The translations under genes were made by a program, and so were the position numbers. 64,000 nt of DNA, from positions 726,001 to 790,000 of the forward strand of contig NZ_CP028923.1 in assembly GCF_005166025.1 (NCBI RefSeq), written 5' to 3'. Under the pieces are notes generated by a model. That model was not told the DNA's origin. It saw nothing but the letters and a program-made list of their open reading frames with translations, and did no database searches. This stretch comes from Mangrovivirga cuniculi (GTDB lineage Bacteria > Bacteroidota > Bacteroidia > Cytophagales > Cyclobacteriaceae). How positions within the stretch are numbered: the stretch's first letter is position 1; every line of letters starts with the position of its first letter. Below are positions 40,129 through 50,600 of the stretch, one piece after another.

Positions 40129-41278
40129 GGCGGTAGCTTAAAATTAATTTCAATATTCCAACAGATATTATTAACCCATAACAAATAAATATTCCGGACC
40201 ATTCTATATATGGAACGTAATAATTTTTCGCCTGTAAGAACACCTCCTGTTCTTTTATTATAACTGCAACAATAATACCTATCAAAGCACAAGCAAGATA
40301 ACTAGTCATAATAAAAACCTTCCCAGGCATTATCCACCACCTTTCTTTACTGATCAATATAACAGCCATAATCCATGGAGCACCGATGGCCAACAATCTG
40401 ATTTCATTTAATCTCCCAAACAAAACCGTAGTAAATACTACACTTAGCAGGACTATTAAACTAGATAAATTTAACCATTCAGATGTCGTTTTAATCTTTA
40501 AGGTATTGATTTTTACCATCATAAAATAATAAGCCCATAGAATATGAAAACATATAATAGGGAAGGCAATACTTGAAACCTTGTGATTCAAATTATATAA
40601 GAAGCCTGTATCTATTTGATTATCTAAGTTATTTCCGCCTTCAGACAAAGACACTCGAATTGCAATGAAAACAATGAATGAAAGAACAAGTGGGAAAACT
40701 CTTTTGAAAAGTGAAATCCGGGGATAAAACAATATAACTAAAGGTAATACCATAGTAGTTTCACGTGTGGCTGTCGCTATGATAATAATAAATATTAAAA
40801 GTGTATACCTGTTTTTTATCAAAGCTACCAGGCCAAAACAAATCAACGAGTAGGCTAAAGTGTCCTCCCTTGTATGAACCGGAATGCTATAAGCCATTAA
40901 ATAAAATGGAGATAGTAAAATAATTACAGCGGCAAAAAAGGAAGTTTTTTTATCTTTTGTAATTGTAAAAAAGAGTGAGTAATAGGCCAGTATTGACACT
41001 ATATAAAAAAGCAGGGAGTATGAAAGGTATGTAAAATAAAATACCTCGGCTGATTCAGGATTAATGCTTTCAGAAGTATATTTTATTATTTGCTGAAATA
41101 CAACCCTGAATTTAAAGGGTTCTACATTGGTAATCCTCGCTTCAGTAAGCGACTCAGGGCTGGTCATTAATTCAATCGACAAAGTTTCTATTGAATTAAG
41201 ATATCCACCCAGGTAGAGGTTATTGATTAAGAATATTAATGCAGCGAATAATATTAGCAGAAAAGCTCTTTTATGCAT
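40106..41278 (-). CDS. Multi-pass membrane protein, possibly GT-C glycosyltransferase
   Basis: A 390-residue protein with about ten membrane helices and an acidic first loop after helix 1, a pattern shared by GT-C enzymes and by polysaccharide polymerases. ATATRETTMVLPL resembles the loop of bacterial GT-C members. I use ATG 41278 to avoid overlap with the acyltransferase. Exact family is not recognised. The place in the polysaccharide locus suggests sugar transfer on the periplasmic side. Confidence 0.55.
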   Translation of the reverse strand: MHKRAFLLILFAALIFLINNLYLGGYLNSIETLSIELMTSPESLTEARITNVEPFKFRVVFQQIIKYTSESINPESAEVFYFTYLSYSLLFYIVSILAYYSLFFTITKDKKTSFFAAVIILLSPFYLMAYSIPVHTREDTLAYSLICFGLVALIKNRYTLLIFIIIIATATRETTMVLPLVILFYPRISLFKRVFPLVLSFIVFIAIRVSLSEGGNNLDNQIDTGFLYNLNHKVSSIAFPIICFHILWAYYFMMVKINTLKIKTTSEWLNLSSLIVLLSVVFTTVLFGRLNEIRLLAIGAPWIMAVILISKERWWIMPGKVFIMTSYLACALIGIIVAVIIKEQEVFLQAKNYYVPYIEWSGIFICYGLIISVGILKLILSYRHEYQKVN

Positions 41279-41288
41279 AATGATATTA

Positions 41289-42299
41289 TTACGAACCAAC
41301 AAGCATACGACTATATCCTTTAAATGGTATTTTCACCAATTTAGTAGCCAAACCACTTAACAAAACAATTAATCCAAAGTATGTTAATGAATATAGTGTA
41401 AGTAGAACCGGACTAGCTGGAGCATATTTTAATACAATCGGTTTTGTTGCCAGAATAAAATAAAAATGGATAAAATAAATACCAAAGCTCAAATCGGCCA
41501 GAATATTTAATACCGGCATTTCATTTTTATTTCTATATAAGATAAAAAGCAATAACCAGGAAAGCGCAAGTTTTTGAAGAAAAAATTGCTGTTCTGTCCA
41601 GATTTTAATTGTTATACTAGTGATCAATAAAACGATAAATGTCATCCATGGTAGAAAGGGATTTTTTTTTGTGAAATTAAATATTTCATCCCTCTTCATG
41701 CATGTTACAGCACCAATCCAGAATACACCTAAATAATGAATCAAATTCCCAACAATATCGGTAGTTTCAACCCTGGTAAAGATCAATGAAATTGTTGTAA
41801 ACAATATTGTTGGTATTAAAACAACTTTCTTTTTTATGAGCCAATGAAACAAGGGGCTAATAATATAAAAGCACGCTATCATTGGAATAAACCAGTATGG
41901 AAGCAAGTGTGTACCTGTAAAGAGATAGTAAAAAGCCTGACTGATCCCGCTGTAATCTACAATTTCCGGAAAAGCAATGATCACCCTGGGAGGGATGTCC
42001 TGAAAGATAACCCTGTAAAACAAAATGGGTAGTGAGCAAACTATATAGGGTAAAATAACATACCTGGCTTTTTTGCTCAAATAAACGCTGTAATTGTATT
42101 TATATGAAAGGTATTCAAATAGAAACCCCGCGATGAATACGAAGAGTAATGTTCCTCGTCCGATTATTGCATTAACAATAAACCAACCATTAGGAAATTG
42201 ATCCCAGTTAAAGATTCCAAAACAATGGATTATTACTATTAATAAAATAGCTAAACCTCTGAACTGATGGATATAATTTAAAAATCTCTTCTTCTCCAC
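41289..42299 (-). CDS. Acyltransferase family 3 protein (O-acetyltransferase)
   Basis: A 336-residue protein with ten membrane helices. The N-terminus YIHQFRGLAILLIVIIHC holds the conserved Arg and the catalytic His (residue 21), typical of the integral-membrane O-acetyltransferases that decorate polysaccharides and Nod factors. It is downstream of the large esterase gene on the same strand but separated by a terminator, so it should have its own promoter. It gives the locus a third O-acylation route besides the two MBOAT systems. Confidence 0.88.
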   Translation of the reverse strand: MEKKRFLNYIHQFRGLAILLIVIIHCFGIFNWDQFPNGWFIVNAIIGRGTLLFVFIAGFLFEYLSYKYNYSVYLSKKARYVILPYIVCSLPILFYRVIFQDIPPRVIIAFPEIVDYSGISQAFYYLFTGTHLLPYWFIPMIACFYIISPLFHWLIKKKVVLIPTILFTTISLIFTRVETTDIVGNLIHYLGVFWIGAVTCMKRDEIFNFTKKNPFLPWMTFIVLLITSITIKIWTEQQFFLQKLALSWLLLFILYRNKNEMPVLNILADLSFGIYFIHFYFILATKPIVLKYAPASPVLLTLYSLTYFGLIVLLSGLATKLVKIPFKGYSRMLVGS

Positions 42300-42300
42300 A

Positions 42301-42336
42301 GTAAATAAAAAACTCCTGCATATTCGTGCAGGAGTT
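42301..42336 (-). terminator. Rho-independent terminator of the FN3/PA14 esterase gene
   Basis: On the minus strand AACTCCTGCA, a 6-base loop and TGCAGGAGTT form a perfect 10-bp stem followed by TTTTATTTAC. It lies 19 bases after the stop codon of the 1239-residue esterase. Confidence 0.9.
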
Positions 42337-42354
42337 ACTCTATATTTAAGTTTT

Positions 42355-45300
42355 TTATTGAATAATTACTTTTTGCTTGTATATGGTATCCCGGTAAACA
42401 ACTTGTAGAAAATACATTCCTGCAGCTAACTCTTGTTTGTGAATCAGGGTCTGTCCGGAGTTGGTTAATAAATTATCAGTTTTAGTTGTTCCTGATCTCA
42501 CAGGATTACCGTAGGTATCAAATACTGTATAGGTTATGTCATCTCCGTGTACGATTCCCTCACCCTGGACTTTTAATGTACCTTGTACAAGTGGGTTAGG
42601 GAAAACTTTGAATTTAATAGGGAGATTATTTCTTAACACACTTACAATTTGTGAATAATCGAAATCTCCATTGAAATCTATTTGTTTAATCCTATAGTAA
42701 TTTCTAGGTCTTACATCTTCATCGATAAATGAATAATTTATTAAATCATTAGAGTTTCCGTTACCGTCTACTGTACCGATCTCTTTAAAGTCTTTACCAT
42801 TTGTAGATTTTTCGATAACAAAATAATCATTATCAATTTCAAGGGCTGTACCCCATTCGATTGTGATATCACTACCTTCATTGGTTAGTTCCGCTCTAAC
42901 ATAGGCAAATTCAACTGGTAAAGGAACCTCTGACCCTGTTGTCGCAGAAGCAATATTACTAAGAGGACTTTCCAGGCCACTTTCGTCTACAGCACGCACA
43001 CGGAAATCGTAATTTGTATCAGGAGTAAGGCCAGTCACTAAAGCAGCAGTAGAAGGAGTTGATCCCATAATTTCCATGCCCGACTCCTCACCTGATCCGG
43101 ATGTTCTGGAAGCAATTCCAACCAAATTACCATTAGCTAAAATTTCATAATGACTTACTCCAAAATCATCTGTAGAAGCATTCCAAGACAATCCGACATT
43201 TGTACTGCTTACAGTCATTACAGTAAGTCCCGTCGGCACTGTTGGAGCAGTGTTGTCCTGAGATACAGTGATTGATGCCTGATTAGATGGAGTAGACGTG
43301 TTTTCATTTGAAATTGCCCGCACGACATAATAATAAGTTTCACCCGGAGTAGCTGTATCATCAATGAAAACTTCAGCATTAGCTACAGTTGTACTTAATA
43401 TCTCATAACCTGACCCCGAGGTAGTACTTCTGTAAACTTCAAAACCCGTTTCATTTGAAGATTGATCGTTCCAGGTTAATCTCACCTCATAGTTACCTAT
43501 GTTACTCGCATTTAAAGATGTAGGAGTGTTTGGTGGTGTTGGTAATCGACCTGGTCCAAGGAATAGTTTACTTGCAGGAATTATCATATTCGAGAAAGAA
43601 GGACCATTGTAACTTACTTGTAAAGTTTCACCTCCTTGATTTTCGAAAAATCTCACATGCAATTTATATCTACCTTCATTTAAGTAATAACTTTGACTGG
43701 TCACAGTAACAGGGCCATGAGGGAAGTCGTTGTTAACTGCAAGAGTAGAATCATTGTCATTCAGTGGATCTAATTTTATATAAAGTTTTGATCCATCATC
43801 AGAACGGGTGCTGAATGTATAATTTCCGGGATCATCAATTTCGAGATAGGTTTCATAAATAAACCCAAACCTGAAAAGTCTTTCTGCCGGATCATAAGTA
43901 AATGATGGCATTACTCCTGATTTTGAGAAAAACAATTCATCATCTGTGAACGAACTTAGTTCGTCTACCGAATTAATATTATCCCAAAACTCATAATAAT
44001 CAAATCTAACTCCATTAGGAGTAGTGACAGCTGTTACCTGGTTACTATGATCAGATTCATTGCCAGCGGCATCAACAGCTACTACAGTATATCTATATAT
44101 TGTATTTGCAGTGAGACCTGAAATGATATAATTGTTTCTGTTCACCTGAACAAGTTCACTTCCGTTTTGGAATAATTTATAATTGACAATTTGTGAATTA
44201 TCCTCTGGTACATCCCATTCAATAGAAATCGAAGTTTCGGTTACTCCAACTAAACTTAAGTTTGGAGGCTCCGGAACTATGTTATCGTTTAGTGTAGTAA
44301 GGCTTATTGTATTTGTAAAGTTATCACTGTAACCCTGATTGTTAATTGCACGAACTCTGTAATAATAAGTAGTTGATGGATTTAGTGTCGTATCTTCATA
44401 ATATTCTACGTTGGCATTAACTCTTGCAACCATGGTAAAAGGGCCGGAAGAGGATGTAGATCGGTAAACTTCGAAGATGGTTTCATTATCAGATTTATCT
44501 TCCCAGAAAAGGTTAATTTCTGTTTCAGAACTAACTACACCGGACAAGTTTTCAGGTGAAGCAGGTACATTTGGACCCTGTCCCCTGGTAACTACCATTG
44601 GATCAGACGGTAAGCTGACGCACTCTCCCGGGGCAATTACTTCAAGTGTATAGGAACCAATCGTTGAAACTGTAATTTCCTGGGTAGTAGCACCGGTAGA
44701 CCATAAATAAGAATCCATTCCATCAGGGCCTCTTAAAGTTACATTACTTCCACTTGGAGGGAGAGCAGTAGTGCTAAGAGGCGTAATTTCAGGTGTCGCA
44801 GTACGGTCTTCTCGAAGATAAACAGTTACCGGACGTGACCATTTACTCCATTCAGTACTATTTCCAATATTTCTTTGGAAGCGCACCTGATATTGGCCAG
44901 GTATATCTGTTGTTATATTGTTTGTAGTTGGATTAATTGATTGACCATCTCTCTTCCACTCATACGCTAAAAAGTTCGGATCAACACCCATAGTTATAGT
45001 TGACCCCGGACATAATGCAGTATCACCAAATATGGTAATATTTGTTTTATCCTGCTTAAACATCCACTCCATCCAATAAGGATCATTATAAGTATCAATC
45101 CAGGCATTGTGGCCTCTGTTTGGATATTCGGTATAAATTCTAGGATTACCTTCATATTTTTTCTCCTGTCCGCCAAATTGTCTCAAAGCATCCATCACCT
45201 CATGTGATACGGACGGAAGTGGGTTGCCATCCTGTCCACCCTGGGTTAGCCATATCGGAATATAAGCTAATTCATCTGCCTGACTCACATCTCCAGGAGC

Positions 45301-46074
45301 AGACATTGGTGAAGAAGCGGCAATAAGATCTGGTCTTTTCATAGTTATATACCACGACCCTGAACCTCCCGAAGAAAGACCGTGTACATAAATTCTATCC
45401 GGATCAACCTGCCCTAGGGCTATTAAGTGATCGATAAGCTCGATCGTCATTTCCATTTCCTGGGTTGGATTATTTTCAACATTATCAAAATCGAGATAAC
45501 CAGCAGTAAATCCCGATCCGTTGACCCAATATCCATAAGCCTCCTGAGGGAAAAGTACAAATCCAGGATATTCTCCACTTGTTACCCAATCACGATGTTC
45601 CCGACCACTCCAAACCATCGAATGATCATTGTTTCTCCATCTGCGGCCATCTGCTTCCCATGCATCTATTGCGGATTGGGTAGTCTGGTCACAACGTTGA
45701 CCTGGATCAGCATAATATGATTTTTGTCCACGTTCTCCTCGTCCATGAAACATTACAATTAAAGGCCATTTCTTCGTAGAGGAAGCTGTCCAATCGTTTG
45801 GATGGATCATTCTGAAATCCATGACTTGTTGGTAATTACCCCTTCTAAACATATAGGGGATATATCTGCGAGAATCCCAGGGAGTCATGTTATCAAAATC
45901 TGTGACGATTGTATCTCTATCAGCAGCATTGCCTCCTAAGTTGCTATATAAGAAGCCGTTAGGGCCTATTCGAGAGCCGTTAAAGTCATCAGGACATACA
46001 TCACCGGCATCCTGAGCAATTCCTGCAAAGAAAGCCATCAGTATAATAATGGACGATAGTAATACCTTTTTCAT
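42355..46074 (-). CDS. T9SS-secreted multidomain esterase with FN3 and PA14 modules
   Basis: A 1239-residue protein: signal peptide (to about 20), alpha/beta-hydrolase (about 50-345) with probable nucleophile in GLSSGGSGSW, Asp in QGGQDGNP and His in NRGHNAW, an Ig-like region, two fibronectin type III domains, a PA14 domain (about 695-835), two more FN3 domains, and a type-A T9SS sorting domain that starts near KVFPNPL. It probably cleaves an ester of a surface or environmental polysaccharide while held by the FN3 and PA14 modules. It has its own terminator. Confidence 0.88.
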   Translation of the reverse strand: MKKVLLSSIIILMAFFAGIAQDAGDVCPDDFNGSRIGPNGFLYSNLGGNAADRDTIVTDFDNMTPWDSRRYIPYMFRRGNYQQVMDFRMIHPNDWTASSTKKWPLIVMFHGRGERGQKSYYADPGQRCDQTTQSAIDAWEADGRRWRNNDHSMVWSGREHRDWVTSGEYPGFVLFPQEAYGYWVNGSGFTAGYLDFDNVENNPTQEMEMTIELIDHLIALGQVDPDRIYVHGLSSGGSGSWYITMKRPDLIAASSPMSAPGDVSQADELAYIPIWLTQGGQDGNPLPSVSHEVMDALRQFGGQEKKYEGNPRIYTEYPNRGHNAWIDTYNDPYWMEWMFKQDKTNITIFGDTALCPGSTITMGVDPNFLAYEWKRDGQSINPTTNNITTDIPGQYQVRFQRNIGNSTEWSKWSRPVTVYLREDRTATPEITPLSTTALPPSGSNVTLRGPDGMDSYLWSTGATTQEITVSTIGSYTLEVIAPGECVSLPSDPMVVTRGQGPNVPASPENLSGVVSSETEINLFWEDKSDNETIFEVYRSTSSSGPFTMVARVNANVEYYEDTTLNPSTTYYYRVRAINNQGYSDNFTNTISLTTLNDNIVPEPPNLSLVGVTETSISIEWDVPEDNSQIVNYKLFQNGSELVQVNRNNYIISGLTANTIYRYTVVAVDAAGNESDHSNQVTAVTTPNGVRFDYYEFWDNINSVDELSSFTDDELFFSKSGVMPSFTYDPAERLFRFGFIYETYLEIDDPGNYTFSTRSDDGSKLYIKLDPLNDNDSTLAVNNDFPHGPVTVTSQSYYLNEGRYKLHVRFFENQGGETLQVSYNGPSFSNMIIPASKLFLGPGRLPTPPNTPTSLNASNIGNYEVRLTWNDQSSNETGFEVYRSTTSGSGYEILSTTVANAEVFIDDTATPGETYYYVVRAISNENTSTPSNQASITVSQDNTAPTVPTGLTVMTVSSTNVGLSWNASTDDFGVSHYEILANGNLVGIASRTSGSGEESGMEIMGSTPSTAALVTGLTPDTNYDFRVRAVDESGLESPLSNIASATTGSEVPLPVEFAYVRAELTNEGSDITIEWGTALEIDNDYFVIEKSTNGKDFKEIGTVDGNGNSNDLINYSFIDEDVRPRNYYRIKQIDFNGDFDYSQIVSVLRNNLPIKFKVFPNPLVQGTLKVQGEGIVHGDDITYTVFDTYGNPVRSGTTKTDNLLTNSGQTLIHKQELAAGMYFLQVVYRDTIYKQKVIIQ

Positions 46075-46155
46075 AGAAAAAATAATTCTTAAAGTATGGT
46101 GGCCTGCGGAAATTGAATGAATGATTTAAAACCTTACATAAGTAATGTCGAATAA

Positions 46156-46163
46156 CAAATGTA
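46156..46163 (-). promoter_or_regulatory. Putative -7 promoter element for the FN3/PA14 esterase gene
   Basis: On the minus strand this reads TACATTTG, a match to TAnnTTTG, 82 bases before the ATG at 46074. No TTG is found at the expected upstream distance, so this is a weak call. The 181-base gap between the esterase and the PorP-SPOR gene contains nothing else I can support. Confidence 0.35.
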
Positions 46164-46255
46164 CCTAAATCCTTTGTAAATGAAAAATAATATTAGAATA
46201 ATTTAATTATCTAAATCAATAAAAAAATTAGTCTTATGCGTAGGTATATGGTAAA

Positions 46256-47668
46256 CTATCGAATAGTTAAAATCCAGGCCTTTTTAAAATCGTCTCTGTT
46301 TATTTTGCGAATTTGATAGACCTTCTTTAATGCCTTATTAATATTCTCTTCCGAATAAAAAACATACGTATAATAGAGGCCGGCTTCAGGCCTGTAGCCC
46401 ATCATCGTTTTAATTCCTGCGTCATTCAACTCTTTCGTATATCCTATGGCATTATTTTCTATTTCAAAAGAACCTACAACTATATAATGGCCCTTGTTCA
46501 TTTTATATTTATTAGCCACCGCTTCGTCAGGGGTAATAACAGGTTCTGTATTTTCTGGTTCATCAATAAATTCCGGTTCATTAGTGTTTGTTGTATCTTC
46601 TAATTCTTCTACTGCAACAATTTCTTCGGTAATCTCCGGCTCTATATTTTCTTCAGGATCTTCTTCAATTACTGTAACGTCCTCTTCAAAAGCTACAGCT
46701 TCATCTTCAGTTTCTGTTATAGCTACCACAGGAGAAACTTCAGGGTCTTCCTTGTAATAGTAATTCTGATCTGTTAAGCCAATATTAAGGTTAAATTCTT
46801 GTGAACCATTATTAAATCCCTCAATATTGTTTGTAGGAAAATCATAGTGATAGGAAAATCGCGCTCTCTTTTTAAGTTGAATAGATATATGTACTAAAGG
46901 GCCGAAATTATTTCTGTATCCAGCTCCAGCTGAAATCACATCATAAAACGTGAAACTTGTAAATACTTCCCAACTATCTCCCAAAACTTCAGGTCTGTGT
47001 CTATAAAGGATGCCTGTTTTGTTAGTGAAGTTTGATTTCCTATCTAATTCTAAAACTACAGCAGCCTGGGAGGTAAAGTAATTTACTCCACCAAAAGAGA
47101 CCGGATCTCTCGAGCCTTCATATGCATAGTCTCTTTCTATTAATTGTGGTGCACTAATTCCCAATTCAAGAAACCTGTTGAAATATACAATACCTGCTGT
47201 TGCACTCATATACCATGTATTGTCTATTCCGGGAGTAAAAACAGGATCATTGATATTTCCAGTATTAGAAGCCATTACATTTTCTTTTCCGGCACCCATC
47301 ATTATTCCAAAATTGATCCATTGATTAGTCCCCATTTGTAGATGATATGAGGCTCCACCGCGTAAAGAAGTAGATCTTAATAAACCAATCTCTTCAAAAA
47401 TGCCTTCTCCTCCTATTGTGATCTGTTTATTTACTGGAATCTGAATATTACCATATAATACTCTTGGTGCTCCTTCTATTTCCTGCCATTGCTGACGGTA
47501 AAATATATTTAATTCAGTCATCCCACCCATCCCCAGGTAGCCCGAATTATAATACATCGGATTAAATAACCAACTGGAAGATACCGGGTAGTCTTGAGCT
47601 TTAAGCTCTGTTTGGTTTAGAGAAAGAGCAACTATTATGACTATTATAAAACTTATTTTCTTGATCAT
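46256..47668 (-). CDS. PorP/SprF-family protein fused to a C-terminal SPOR domain
   Basis: A 470-residue protein with a signal peptide, an outer-membrane PorP/SprF barrel (about 30-310, opening WLFNPMYYNSGYLG), an acidic Glu-rich linker (about 315-385) and a SPOR domain (about 390-470, HYIVVGSFEIENNA). PorP/SprF proteins help to export type-B sorting-domain cargo. SPOR domains bind peptidoglycan, so the fusion could anchor the export site to the cell wall. It begins four bases after the 1752-residue type-B esterase, its probable cargo. Confidence 0.88.
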   Translation of the reverse strand: MIKKISFIIVIIVALSLNQTELKAQDYPVSSSWLFNPMYYNSGYLGMGGMTELNIFYRQQWQEIEGAPRVLYGNIQIPVNKQITIGGEGIFEEIGLLRSTSLRGGASYHLQMGTNQWINFGIMMGAGKENVMASNTGNINDPVFTPGIDNTWYMSATAGIVYFNRFLELGISAPQLIERDYAYEGSRDPVSFGGVNYFTSQAAVVLELDRKSNFTNKTGILYRHRPEVLGDSWEVFTSFTFYDVISAGAGYRNNFGPLVHISIQLKKRARFSYHYDFPTNNIEGFNNGSQEFNLNIGLTDQNYYYKEDPEVSPVVAITETEDEAVAFEEDVTVIEEDPEENIEPEITEEIVAVEELEDTTNTNEPEFIDEPENTEPVITPDEAVANKYKMNKGHYIVVGSFEIENNAIGYTKELNDAGIKTMMGYRPEAGLYYTYVFYSEENINKALKKVYQIRKINRDDFKKAWILTIR

Positions 47669-47672
47669 GTGA

Positions 47673-50600
47673 TTATCTTAATAGAGTTACACTACCTGTT
47701 TTTACAACAGTTCCATTAACACTTATGGTGAAAAAGTAAACTCCTTCCGGCAATTGTCGTCCACCTCCGTTTGCCGTGCCATTCCAGTTATTCTGGTAGT
47801 TATCTGCCTCGTAAACTATGTCTCCTGCTTTATCAAAAATAATAAGTAAGAGATCATTTGATAAATTTTCGTAATTTTCTAAAACCCAAAAATCAGCTAT
47901 GCCATCATTGTTCGGAGAAAAATAATCTGGCGCCTTAATTCCTTCATATTCACTTGCATAAACATTGATGATAACTTCATCTTTACTGACCATTCCATCT
48001 TCATTTGCTGCGCTCAACTCAAAAACATATTCTCCTGCCAGGAGCTGTTCCAAATGTAATACGGAGGAATCCGGATAAAGAATTGTAGTAGGAGGACCGG
48101 ATATTTGCCTCCAGCTAAAGCTGATTATTTCATCTTCATTTACCGGATCGAAAGCTGTACCAATAATATCAATATTTCTCTGAGGGAAAATTATTGTGGT
48201 ATCAGGTCCGGCATCTATAATTGGGGGTATTTTTTCTCCTTCGGCAAGAACTGTAATTGCTACAGCATCTGTCCCGGTTGATCCTTCTGCATCTACAGCA
48301 ACTAAAGTGAAATTATAATTGCCGGGTACTACGTTTGTAATATTTAGAGTTTCGGTGTTTATACCATCTAGGGTAACTTCTGGTCCAGCGGTTTGTTCCC
48401 AATTAATCAGATCTATAACGCCATCGTCTTCAACGATACCATTTATTACTATTTGTGATACCGGAACGACAAAGTATTGGTCTTTTCCGGCATCGACCCT
48501 GGGTGGTAGATTTATTGATTCGGATAATACGCTAATATTTATTCTGTCAGAAGCTTTATCTCCATCATCATCAGTTGCAGTTAACTCCAGTATATAAGTT
48601 CCTTCTTCAAGGTCGGATATAGTAGGATTTAGTTGATCAGGCTCTGAAATTGTCACAAAAGGACCACTAATTTTTCCCAGGATACGAAACTAACCTCTCC
48701 ATCTTCATCTGTTGCGGAACCTGATAATTCTATGGAATTTTGAGGAAGCTTAATTGAGATATCTTCTCCAGCATTTACATTTGGTGGTTTATTAGCTAAT
48801 TCCAATAGAACCGTAACAGTGATCTGAGCATTATCTTCAGCACCATCATCATCCACGACCTTAAAATTGAAAACAAATTCTCCTTCAACAAGGTCAGAAA
48901 TCGTCACAGTATTGGTAGAATCATTTTCTAAACTAGTTGTCGCAGGTCCTGATATTTGAGTCCATACTCTTGTAACAATACTGCCATCATTATCTGTAGC
49001 ATTTGCTGATAATTGGATAGTAGTTTCAGGTAAATATATAGTTCTATTTTCTTCTAAAGTAATGACAGGAGGTTGGTTGACTTCCTCAGGAAGGACAATC
49101 ACTTTCATTTGATCAGTAGAAGAAGCTCCATCATCATCTGTGACTTGTAACCTAAAAGTATAATCTCCTTCCAGCATATCTGTAACAGTCAATGTCGCTG
49201 AATTCGCATTATTGAGTGTTGCAGAAGGACCACTAATTTTGCTCCATCGATAAGAAGAGATGGTGCCATCGGGATCATTTCCCGAACCTGAAATGGTTAC
49301 TGTATTTACTGGAAGCGTGATTGTTTTATTCGGGCCAGCATTTGCGACCGGTGTTTGATTGGTATTTTCAGGGTTTACAGTAACAATTACATTATCAGAG
49401 GCTTCCGCACCATCATCGTCAGTTACGGAAATTCTAAATGTATATTTACCCTCTACCATATTTGATACTTCCAGTCTTGCTCTACCTGTTCCATTTAAAT
49501 TTGCTGCAGGTCCTGAAACTTTCTGCCATAAATAATTTGTAATTTCACCATCATTATCAGAAGCTGTAGCATTTAAAACGATACTATTTTGAGGTAAGGT
49601 TATTGTTCTGTTACTTCCTGCATTTACAGTCGGAGCCTCGTTTACCTCTGCAGGTAAAACTTCAATTCTGACATTGTCTGAATCTTCTGCGCCAAGATTG
49701 TCGGTAACCGTTAATCGAATTACATAGGTGCCTTCCACAAGGTTAGTTAAAGTGACCGAAGCTGAATTTTGATTTCTAAATTCAAATGTGGGGCCAGAGA
49801 CTTTCGTCCATTGATAACTAACAATTGATCCATCGGCATCATTACCTGAACCATTAATTACGATTCTGTTGGTTGGTAATTTGATTGTTTGATCCGGGCC
49901 TGCATTAGCTACCGGAGTTTTATTTTCTGCTTTAACTTCAATAATTATATCATCAGAAGCTGTGGCTCCATCATTATCTGCAACTGTTACTCTAAATCGA
50001 TAAGTTCCTTCAACCAGATTTTCGACTGTTACAGTTGATTGATTTATATTTCGAAGTGATGCTTGAGGCCCTGAAACTTTTGCCCAAAAGTAAGATATGA
50101 TATTACCATCTTCATCACGGGCATTACTATTGATCGTCGTACTGTTTGTCGGTAGATAGATGATCTTATTATTTTCAGTAGAAACTGTTGGCCGGATATT
50201 AGCTATTTCCGGTAAAACAGTAACGATCACTTCATCAGTACTCTGTGCATCATCATTATCTGTTACCGTCAATGAGAAAGTATATGTACCTTCAAGCAGG
50301 TTGGTAACTTTAAGGTTTTTTGCAGTAGGATTTACTAGTGTTGCAGATGGTCCTGAGATTTTCACCCATTGGTAGTTTTCAATAGTTCCATCATCATCCC
50401 TGGTACTGGGGGTGAATGTTAAACTATCTAAAGGCAATGTTATTGATCTGTCATTTCCAATATTTACAAAAGGAGGGATGTTTGCAGCACTTACCGTTAC
50501 CCTTACACGATCAGTAGCAGTGGCTCCACTGTTGTCTTCTACTGAAACTTCAAATGTATATATCCCTTCAATCAAATCACTTAATTCCAGAGTTGAAGTG

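Noticed and set aside
46494..46757. Ser/Val-rich 87-codon plus-strand frame
   Set aside because: It is the antisense of the acidic Glu-rich linker in the PorP-SPOR gene; its composition is a by-product of that coding.
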